From Aquificaceae bacterium (lineage in GTDB: Bacteria; Aquificota; Aquificia; Aquificales; Aquificaceae), in contig JALWEK010000125.1 of NCBI GenBank assembly GCA_027014185.1, positions 1-7,296 of the forward strand: a DNA stretch of 7,296 nucleotides, given 5' to 3'. This document shows positions 1 to 5,513 of the stretch, one piece after another. Positions within the stretch are counted from its first letter, which is position 1, and each line of letters starts with the position of its first letter. A program made the position numbers and the translations under genes. The notes beneath the pieces are model-generated. The model worked only from the letters and a program-made list of their open reading frames with translations, was not told the DNA's origin and made no database searches.

Positions 1-289
1 CCCTTCTTCTGTCTTCCTCAGAGTTCAGGGTAGTTATAAACACTACGGGTGTAAGTTTGTACTCATCGAGCTTCCTCAACTTGCGAACGAACTCGAACCC
101 GTCCATTACGGGCATATTTATATCCGAAAGTATCAGGTCGTACTTCTTCTTCATGGCCATCTCCAGAGCTTCAAGGCCGTTTTCCGCCGTATCGACCTCG
201 TAACCGAAGTTCCTCAGCAGTGAGGAGTGGTATATCCTTATCGTTAGCGAGTCATCAACAACCAGGGCTTTCTTGTTATCACCACTCAT
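1..289 (-). CDS. second CheY-like response regulator receiver, 3' end cut by window edge
   Basis: About 96 residues are visible before the window ends. I translated them directly from the minus strand. The start is 'MSGDNKKALVVDDS' and gives the acidic pair Asp12-Asp13. The phosphoacceptor is Asp56 in 'SDINMPVMDG', and Thr86 falls in 'VVFITTLNSEEDRR'. The last strand with the conserved Lys lies beyond the edge, so I cannot tell whether this is a single-domain protein or continues into an output domain. An ATG three bases upstream (292) is possible, but the ribosome-site spacing favours 289. The gene overlaps cheR by 11 bases and is in the same operon, so CheA is its likely phosphodonor. It differs from the CheY at 5144-5500 at many positions, for example 'RIYHSSLLRNFGYEVDTAEN', so it is a paralogue and not a recent copy. 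It could be a phosphate sink, a second CheY or a regulator with another output. Confidence 0.9.
   Translation of the reverse strand, partial: MSGDNKKALVVDDSLTIRIYHSSLLRNFGYEVDTAENGLEALEMAMKKKYDLILSDINMPVMDGFEFVRKLRKLDEYKLTPVVFITTLNSEEDRRR
100..124 (-). repeat. 25-base near-identical segment encoding the receiver phosphorylation motif (copy 1 of 3)
   Basis: Encodes the region around the phosphoacceptor, 'DINMPVMD', in the second receiver gene. It matches the copy in cheB at 23 of 25 bases. It is coding sequence, not a mobile repeat. Confidence 0.75.
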
Positions 290-1097
290 CATCTTCCTCC
301 TCGGTTACCTTCCTGTAAACGATAGTGTCCTCGATCTTCACGGGCTCAAAAAGTGAGGACGCACGGGACACGCTCTCAGCGTGCCCAAGGAACAGGTAAC
401 CGCCGTCGGTTATCACGTCGTAAAGGTTGTTTATTGCCTGCGTTCTTGCCTTGTCATCGAAGTATATAAGCAAATTTTTACAGAACACGTACTGGAACTT
501 GCCAAGGCTTTTCATAAACAGCCTGTCGAGAATGTTCCCCTCGTAAAACCTGACCCTCCTCTTTAGAAAGTCTTTTATCCTCCACTTGCCGGGCCCGATC
601 TCATCAAAGTACTTCTCGAGGTACTTGGAGGGTAGTTTAGACACGCTCCTGCTGCCGTAAACCCCTTCCTTAGCCTTCTTTATAGCGTTAGTGTCTATAT
701 CCACACCCACAACTTCAAACTTCCTAAGATCCTCCAACACCTCGTTCAGAACTATAGCTATGCTGTAAGGCTCTTCTCCGGTAGAGCAGGGTATGCTTAG
801 AACCTTAACGGGAAAGGAATGGTTCTCGGTTTGAACCAGCTTTGCCAAAGCCCTCAGATGGTAGTATTCCCTGTAAAAGTACGTTTCGTTAACGGTTATC
901 TTTGAGATGAACTCTTTCAGGACGTTTTTGTCTGTCTTCAGTCTGTATATGTAATCTTTCAGTGAGGTTATGCCGAGCTCCTCCATATGTTCCTTCACAC
1001 GGTTCTCCACAAAGTACTTCTTCTTGTCGTCGAAGGTTATACCCGTGTTTTTGTAGATTATGTCCCTCAGTATGTCGAAGTAGAGCTTTGTCAGCAT
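279..1097 (-). CDS. cheR: chemotaxis protein methyltransferase CheR
   Basis: 272 residues, the usual CheR length. Transfers methyl groups from S-adenosylmethionine to glutamates of chemoreceptors, opposing CheB. The N-terminal helical domain (about 1-75) ends in the conserved 'VNETYFYRE' (69-77). The methyltransferase domain then shows the SAM-binding motif 'CSTGEEPYSIAI' (104-115), the acidic 'VGVDID' (130-135), 'FCKNLLIYFD' (205-214), and 'GGYLFLGHAES' (232-242) near the end. Lys207 replaces the Arg that is commonest in the 'FCRN' motif, a mild change. There are no C-terminal TPR repeats. The ATG is 2 bases after the stop of the HEAT-repeat gene, with only a weak GGGA ribosome site, so translation probably depends on re-initiation. 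The 3' end overlaps the next receiver gene by 11 bases and contains its ribosome site. Identity is certain. Confidence 0.97.
   Translation of the reverse strand: MLTKLYFDILRDIIYKNTGITFDDKKKYFVENRVKEHMEELGITSLKDYIYRLKTDKNVLKEFISKITVNETYFYREYYHLRALAKLVQTENHSFPVKVLSIPCSTGEEPYSIAIVLNEVLEDLRKFEVVGVDIDTNAIKKAKEGVYGSRSVSKLPSKYLEKYFDEIGPGKWRIKDFLKRRVRFYEGNILDRLFMKSLGKFQYVFCKNLLIYFDDKARTQAINNLYDVITDGGYLFLGHAESVSRASSLFEPVKIEDTIVYRKVTEEEDDEW
296..301 (-). promoter_or_regulatory. ribosome binding site for the second receiver gene
   Basis: The minus strand reads AGGAGG within the last codons of cheR, where it encodes part of an acidic Glu/Asp tail. It lies 6 bases before the ATG at 289 and only 3 before the adjacent ATG at 292. 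This favours 289 as the start of the downstream receiver protein. Confidence 0.7.
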
Positions 1098-1099
1098 GT

Positions 1100-1867
1100 C
1101 TACGTCCCGGTTCCGAAGATCTTTATATCCTTCTCCACGTCGCCTCTCATTCCAATAAGCTCTGCATTTTTAAGGGCATCCTCGTATATGCTCTCCTCCC
1201 CAAGGAATATGAGTACCTTGTATATCCAGTACTTGTCCATGGGATCGGTGAGCTCCTCGAGTTTACTCTTCAAGGGTGCGATTAGCCTTCTGTCCTTGAT
1301 CTCTCCGTATATTACGGTTGAGGCTAGGGTTGTAAGCCCGTAAGCGTCCCTAACCTTGGGGATTGCCTTCGAGATAATCCTGACCACATCGTCCGTGAAC
1401 TCCGAAAAGTTCCTGAGATACTCGAGTGCCGACATGCTCACGTTCGGGTTCTCGTCCTCAATAAGCCTTTCAAGTATGCTCAGCGCTTTTTTTGTTTTCA
1501 CGTTCGCAAGTATGTCCAGGGCGAACTTACGCATGTTGTAGTCTTCGCTTTCTACGAGCCTTTCCAACACAACATCGAGACAGGCATCTCCCTTCGAAGA
1601 TAGTATATCTATCGCTGCCTGCCTAAGTTTTGGCTCCGGATAATCGAAGAACTTGATTACTTTAACGCACAGCTCCTTCGGATCTCCGCTGTAGGAGAGG
1701 AGGAAGTCTTTTCCAGCTTCGAGAACCGCCTTGCTTTTCGAAGCGATCACTGCCTCGGCCACCGCATCCAAAACCTCAGGGTCCTTTTCACCCTCCAGAG
1801 CCAAGATAGCCTCCCTGACTTCGTTCTTGTCTTTAGAGCTTAGTTTCTTAAGCAGGTCCTCCTTCAT
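1100..1867 (-). CDS. HEAT-repeat protein in the chemotaxis operon
   Basis: 255 residues, almost entirely helical. It consists of tandem helix pairs with the HEAT/PBS-lyase-type pattern of leucines, alanines and a turn containing Asp/Asn-Pro. The clearest units are at about 65-92 ('EPKLRQAAIDILSS'), 97-122 ('YNMRKFALDILANV') and 128-153 ('NPNVSMSALEYLRNF'). Weaker units lie at the N-terminus and towards the C-terminus. There is no signal peptide, membrane segment or catalytic motif, so it is probably a cytoplasmic binding or scaffold protein. Its ATG overlaps the cheB stop (ATGA) with a GGAGAGGG ribosome site just upstream, and cheR begins 2 bases after its stop. It is therefore likely to be made with the two adaptation enzymes, and may tether them or their receptors, but nothing in the sequence names the partner. 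Repeat-fold assignment is good; function is unknown. Confidence 0.8.
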   Translation of the reverse strand: MKEDLLKKLSSKDKNEVREAILALEGEKDPEVLDAVAEAVIASKSKAVLEAGKDFLLSYSGDPKELCVKVIKFFDYPEPKLRQAAIDILSSKGDACLDVVLERLVESEDYNMRKFALDILANVKTKKALSILERLIEDENPNVSMSALEYLRNFSEFTDDVVRIISKAIPKVRDAYGLTTLASTVIYGEIKDRRLIAPLKSKLEELTDPMDKYWIYKVLIFLGEESIYEDALKNAELIGMRGDVEKDIKIFGTGT

Positions 1868-2916
1868 ACCGCCCTCTCCTTTATTTTACGAAGGTGCCTC
1901 TTTATAGCAGAAGCTATCTTGTAGGCTGGCAGGATCTCCATAGCCGCCCCTATCTCCTTTGCCGCTGCGGGCATGCCGTACACAACCGCCGTTTCCTCGG
2001 ACTCCGCTATTGTTATGCATCCCCTGTTCTTCATCTTTAAGAGTCCCTGAGCTCCATCCCGGCCTATGCCGGTAAGCAGGACCCCTACAGCGTTGGGACA
2101 GTAAACTTCCGCCACCGAATCGAAGAGGACGTCCACGGACGGGTAGTATATGTAACTGTCGTCTTTAAAGAGCTTTATCTTCTTCTGGGGAGTAACCTTC
2201 ATGTGCCAACCACCCGGGGCCAGATATCCGTAACCTCCGAGGACGCTCTGGCCGTGGGAGGCGTGGAAGAACTCTATCGGTGTGTACTCGGAGAGCCTTT
2301 TTGCGAGGGAAGGGGTAAACTGAGGCGGCATGTGCTGAACCACCAGGTAAGCGGTCTCATCGTCCACCTCACAGTCCTGGAGTATGTCTATCAGCGTTGC
2401 CGGTCCTCCAGTAGATATACCTATCGCTACCACGAACTTGGCGAGACCTCTCTTTGTGGGATGGAACGAGGCCTTTGCAAATCTCCTCGAAGGCTTCTTA
2501 GCAAGTATTCTGAACCTCGAACGGTAGGCCTCCTTTACCTTCGCGATTATCTCGTCCGCCACCTTGTGTATGTCAAGGGATATCGTCCCGGAAGGTTTTG
2601 GAACGTAGTCGAAGGCCCCCATATCGAGAAGCTCCATAGTGATGGGAGCCTCTTCCGTGGTGAGCGAGGAGACCACAACCACGGGAACTGGGTTCTCCTC
2701 CATTATTATCCTCAGCGCCTCCTTGCCGTCCATAACGGGCATGTTTATATCGAGGGTTACCACATCTGGCTTGAGTTTTGCCACCTTCTCTACCGCCTCT
2801 TTCCCGTTGCGGGCTATGTCTATAACCTCTATCTGTGGGTCGCTCTCCAAGATCTCCCTGAGAGCTTTACGCATAAAGGCGGAGTCATCCACCACGAGAA
2901 CCTTTATCTTGTTCAT
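1864..2916 (-). CDS. cheB: protein-glutamate methylesterase/glutaminase CheB
   Basis: 350 residues, the normal length for CheB. Removes methyl groups from chemoreceptor glutamates (and deamidates glutamines) during adaptation, and is switched on by phosphate from CheA. The N-terminal receiver (about 1-125) has Asp10-Asp11, phosphoacceptor Asp56 in 'LDINMPVMDG', the Ser83-Ser84 region and Lys107 in 'PKPSG'. A basic linker (about 130-160) joins the C-terminal esterase domain (about 160-345). The catalytic triad is visible: Ser168 in 'GISTGGP', His195 in 'VVQHMP', and Asp287 in 'GIGRDGA'. The late motif 'VYGMPAAA' is also typical. The start codon overlaps the cheA stop as ATGA, with a GAGG ribosome site 8 bases upstream. 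The stop overlaps the next gene the same way. No domain is missing and no active-site residue is changed. It is the counterpart of the CheR encoded two genes downstream. Confidence 0.97.
   Translation of the reverse strand: MNKIKVLVVDDSAFMRKALREILESDPQIEVIDIARNGKEAVEKVAKLKPDVVTLDINMPVMDGKEALRIIMEENPVPVVVVSSLTTEEAPITMELLDMGAFDYVPKPSGTISLDIHKVADEIIAKVKEAYRSRFRILAKKPSRRFAKASFHPTKRGLAKFVVAIGISTGGPATLIDILQDCEVDDETAYLVVQHMPPQFTPSLAKRLSEYTPIEFFHASHGQSVLGGYGYLAPGGWHMKVTPQKKIKLFKDDSYIYYPSVDVLFDSVAEVYCPNAVGVLLTGIGRDGAQGLLKMKNRGCITIAESEETAVVYGMPAAAKEIGAAMEILPAYKIASAIKRHLRKIKERAV
2727..2751 (-). repeat. 25-base near-identical segment encoding the receiver phosphorylation motif (copy 2 of 3)
   Basis: Lies in cheB around Asp56. 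It matches the cheY copy at 24 of 25 bases, including third codon positions that could vary freely. Confidence 0.75.
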
Positions 2917-5147
2917 TTGAGAACCTCGAGAACGTAAACTATACTGCCGTCCCCAAGTATCGTTATCCCGCTTATCTCTTCAGAGGTCTGTAAAACTGAG
3001 GGAACGGGCTTTACGACGGTGTCTATGGTGCTCAGGACCTCGTCCACCACAACACCTTTAGAGAGAGAGTTGTCTATAAGTAAGGTCAGGGTTCCGTTCG
3101 CAGTGCTTTTAACACCCAGCCTCTCATTTATGAAATCCAGCTCGAGAACCCTTCCGCGGTGGTAAACCACCTTCACACCCTTGAGGCTCTTGACCATCTC
3201 CCTGCCTATCCTGAAGACCTCACCCACGTCCTCCGCAGGTATGCCAAAGGTAACTTCTCCTATACGCACAAGGAGTATCTTTCTTATGGCGAGCGTGAGG
3301 GGAAGTATGAGCCTGACCGTAGTTCCCAGAGACTTCTGAGTCTGGAGGCTCACCTCCCCTCCGAGCTCCCTTACAGTGTTAGCCACAACGTCCATACCCA
3401 CTCCTCTTCCGGAAAGCTCGGTTGCCTGATCTTTCGTTGAGAAGCCCGGCTGAAAGATTATCTGAAGGATCTCCTCCTCGCTCATTTGAGAAAGCTCCTC
3501 TTCCGTATAAAGGCTTTTCTCAATGGCCTTTTTGCGGACTTTCTCAACGTCTATGCCTCTTCCATCGTCGGAAACCTCTATCACAACGCTCCCGCCCTCC
3601 TGGAAGGCCCTTATCCTTATATGTCCTTCTATCGGCTTGCCTAAGGATTCCCTCTCTTCGGGCGTCTCGATGCCATGATCTATCGCGTTCCTCACAAGAT
3701 GTATCATCGGCTCCGCTATCTTCTCTATTATCACCTTGTCGAGTTTGGTCTCCCCACCCTCTATCTCCAGCTTAACCTTCTTGCCCAGAGTCCTAGAAAG
3801 GTCCCTTACGAGCTTCGGGAAGCGTTCGAACAGGGTGGAAACCGGAACCATCCGCATCTCCAGGATGGTCCTCTGAAGGCTGTCCATCAGGCTCCTGAAC
3901 CTGTGCATGTTGTCCTTGAGCTCCTTGGCCGCGTCTGGAACACCGTAGAACTTCTGGAGCTTGTTGGCAAATAGGTATATCCACTCCTTGAAGACCGAGA
4001 GCTCGCCAACTATGTCCATGAGATCCTGGATTACGCCTTCCTCTATCTTCAGGTACTTGCTCTTGCTTACATACTTGGAAGCATCGAAGGCTTTCTTATC
4101 CTCCCTTTTCTCCTCCTTCTTGGCCTCAGCGCTCTTGCTCTCCACCAGCTTCTGCAGGTCCCTGGCGAGCTCCTCCAGGTTCTCACAGAACTCTTTGAAG
4201 TCTACGTTTCCGAAGGAGTTTTGAAGGTCCTTGACCTTCTTGTTGAGATCTTCAAAGCCAAGCTCCTTGGTCACCTTGTAAAGGGTCACTAGAGAGCGCC
4301 TGAAGAAATCCTCCTCTTCCTCAGTCAGCTCCTCTTTTGTACAGAGCTCCCTGTAAACGGGAACGTACTGAGAGGCGACGTTCAAAAGCGCAGATATATC
4401 GGAGGGAAGGCCCTCCCCCTGTTTAAGCTCCTCCTTCTTCTCCACGCTAGAACCGAGTTCTTCCAGGAGCTGAAAAACATCCTCTGCGTCCTCCTCCTTG
4501 CCCTCGGAGAAGGCCAGGAAAAGGTCGTCCAGCCTGTCCACGAGCTCCTGGAGTATCTCTACCTGCCTCTGGGAGAGTCCTATGCCCGTGTCCCTTGCCT
4601 TCTGAAGGACCGTCTCGGCCTTGTGGGTTATTTCATGGATGTACTTGAGGTTCGGCTCCTCTCCGTAAGAGAGTATAAGCCCCGTGTTCCCTTTAAGGGT
4701 GTGAAAGCTCCTGAAAACATCGTTTATAAGCTCCAGGCTCCCCGGGTCGCTGTAGAGCTCCTCCAGAGACTCCCTAAGTCTGGAGAGTATCTCCTCGGTC
4801 TCAAGCTTGTAGTTCTCTAAGAGTGCCTGGGGGACTTCCGCCCTCTTCTCGGTTGTCTCTTCCTTCTTCTCTTTCTGCTCTCCTTCGAGGACCTCTATCT
4901 CAACCCCGTCCTCTAATATGAACTCCAGTATCTCCTTTATCTCATCTAAGGATCTGTCCGTTTCTAAAAGGACGTCCGCCTCGAAGCGATGCTCATCGGT
5001 AGGCTCCTCGTCGGGCTCCGGTATGTTCTCCTTGATTATCTTTACATCAGCCTTGCCAAGCTCCTGTAAATCCTCTATGTAGAACCTGGGGTCTATCGCC
5101 CTCTCGAATACACTTTTGCCGAGCCTGAACTTTATAAGGTACTTCAT
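2913..5147 (-). CDS. cheA: chemotaxis histidine kinase CheA with atypical N-terminal domain order
   Basis: 744 residues. Autophosphorylates and donates phosphate to CheY and CheB. Domains in order: residues 1-88, an alpha/beta domain resembling P2 (CheY/CheB-binding, ferredoxin-like); a charged linker; Hpt/P1 at about 105-235 with the phosphorylated His149 in 'SFHTLKGNTGL'; about 250-336, a helical segment like a second Hpt but with Val287 where the His should be; a Lys/Glu linker; P3 dimerisation, about 365-450; the P4 ATP-binding domain with N box 'HLVRNAIDHGIE' (483-494), G1 'DDGRGID' (527-533), F-box region 'FQPGFSTKD' (565-573) and G2 'GRGVGMDVV' (580-588); and the P5 CheW-like domain, about 616-744. 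All catalytic motifs look intact. The ATG overlaps the cheY stop, and the TGA overlaps the cheB ATG. P2 normally follows P1, so its leading position here is unusual. Kinase identity is certain. The first and third domain assignments come from sequence pattern only. Confidence 0.97.
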   Translation of the reverse strand: MKYLIKFRLGKSVFERAIDPRFYIEDLQELGKADVKIIKENIPEPDEEPTDEHRFEADVLLETDRSLDEIKEILEFILEDGVEIEVLEGEQKEKKEETTEKRAEVPQALLENYKLETEEILSRLRESLEELYSDPGSLELINDVFRSFHTLKGNTGLILSYGEEPNLKYIHEITHKAETVLQKARDTGIGLSQRQVEILQELVDRLDDLFLAFSEGKEEDAEDVFQLLEELGSSVEKKEELKQGEGLPSDISALLNVASQYVPVYRELCTKEELTEEEEDFFRRSLVTLYKVTKELGFEDLNKKVKDLQNSFGNVDFKEFCENLEELARDLQKLVESKSAEAKKEEKREDKKAFDASKYVSKSKYLKIEEGVIQDLMDIVGELSVFKEWIYLFANKLQKFYGVPDAAKELKDNMHRFRSLMDSLQRTILEMRMVPVSTLFERFPKLVRDLSRTLGKKVKLEIEGGETKLDKVIIEKIAEPMIHLVRNAIDHGIETPEERESLGKPIEGHIRIRAFQEGGSVVIEVSDDGRGIDVEKVRKKAIEKSLYTEEELSQMSEEEILQIIFQPGFSTKDQATELSGRGVGMDVVANTVRELGGEVSLQTQKSLGTTVRLILPLTLAIRKILLVRIGEVTFGIPAEDVGEVFRIGREMVKSLKGVKVVYHRGRVLELDFINERLGVKSTANGTLTLLIDNSLSKGVVVDEVLSTIDTVVKPVPSVLQTSEEISGITILGDGSIVYVLEVLK

Positions 5148-5500
5148 CTGACGACCCTCTTGACCACCTTCACAAGATCCTCGGGTTTGAAGGGCTTAAC
5201 TATCCAGCCGGTTGCACCGAGCCTTTTGGCCTCCTCCTTTTTGCGGGCTTCGGTCTCCGTAGTCAGCATGAGGACGGGGGTCCTCTTGTTCATCTCCCTG
5301 AACTCCTTAAGGAACTGAAGACCGTCCATAACGGGCATGTTTATGTCGCTTATAACTATGTCGTAGGTGTTCTTCTTAGCGAGCTGAAGGGCTTCCTGCC
5401 CGTTCTCTGCGGTATCAACGGTAAAACCTTCGGACTCCAGTGCCATCTTTACCAGGTTCCTCATCGTTGCCGAGTCATCAACAGCAAGGGCCCTCTTCAT
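5144..5500 (-). CDS. cheY: chemotaxis response regulator CheY
   Basis: Single-domain receiver of 118 residues with no output domain, as in CheY. CheA phosphorylates it, and the phosphorylated form normally binds the flagellar motor switch. All receiver landmarks are present: the acidic pair Asp8-Asp9, phosphoacceptor Asp52 in 'SDINMPVMDG', Thr80 in 'LMLTTE', and Lys102 in 'IVKPF'. The switch aromatic position before it is Trp99, where E. coli CheY has Tyr106. An in-frame GTG at 5506 would add two residues, but it starts one base after the AGGAGG ribosome site. The ATG at 5500 has a 7-base spacer and gives the usual 'MKRALAVDDS' start. The gene sits 11 bases after the receptor gene and its TGA overlaps the cheA ATG by 4 bases, so the kinase and its main target are probably co-translated. 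The receiver assignment is certain. CheY rather than another single-domain receiver follows from position and length. Confidence 0.95.
   Translation of the reverse strand: MKRALAVDDSATMRNLVKMALESEGFTVDTAENGQEALQLAKKNTYDIVISDINMPVMDGLQFLKEFREMNKRTPVLMLTTETEARKKEEAKRLGATGWIVKPFKPEDLVKVVKRVVR
5323..5347 (-). repeat. 25-base near-identical segment encoding the receiver phosphorylation motif (copy 3 of 3)
   Basis: Lies in cheY around Asp52. It differs from the cheB copy at one synonymous position. Confidence 0.75.
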
Positions 5501-5507
5501 GCTCACA

Positions 5508-5513
5508 CCTCCT
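5508..5513 (-). promoter_or_regulatory. strong ribosome binding site for cheY (decides its start)
   Basis: The minus strand reads AGGAGG, a perfect Shine-Dalgarno core, and its first two bases (AG) are the end of the TAG stop of the upstream receptor gene. The spacer is 7 bases to the ATG at 5500 but 1 base to the alternative GTG at 5506, so the ATG is preferred. It is the best ribosome site in the window, which fits the need for CheY in excess over its kinase. Confidence 0.8.

Noticed and set aside
2203..2937. Long plus-strand open frame (244 residues) opposite cheB
   Set aside because: It lies antisense to a cheB with complete catalytic motifs. Its translation shows no recognisable domain and has an odd Tyr/Arg/His-rich composition, as expected for a shadow of a purine-rich gene.
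3422..3775. Plus-strand open frame opposite the CheA kinase core
   Set aside because: Ser/Pro/Leu-rich translation antisense to conserved CheA motifs, with no ribosome site or family resemblance.
4080..4150. Purine/pyrimidine-rich tracts that look like simple repeats
   Set aside because: They encode the Lys/Glu-rich linker of CheA and are explained by amino-acid composition. No regular repeat unit is present.
5501..5506. GTG at 5504-5506 as the cheY start
   Set aside because: It is one base from the AGGAGG core, too close for initiation. The ATG at 5500 has a normal spacer and gives the usual CheY N-terminus.
5501..5511. Possible internal promoter before cheY
   Set aside because: The gap is only 11 bases and is occupied by the ribosome site. 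I saw no convincing -35/-10 pair in the end of the receptor gene.
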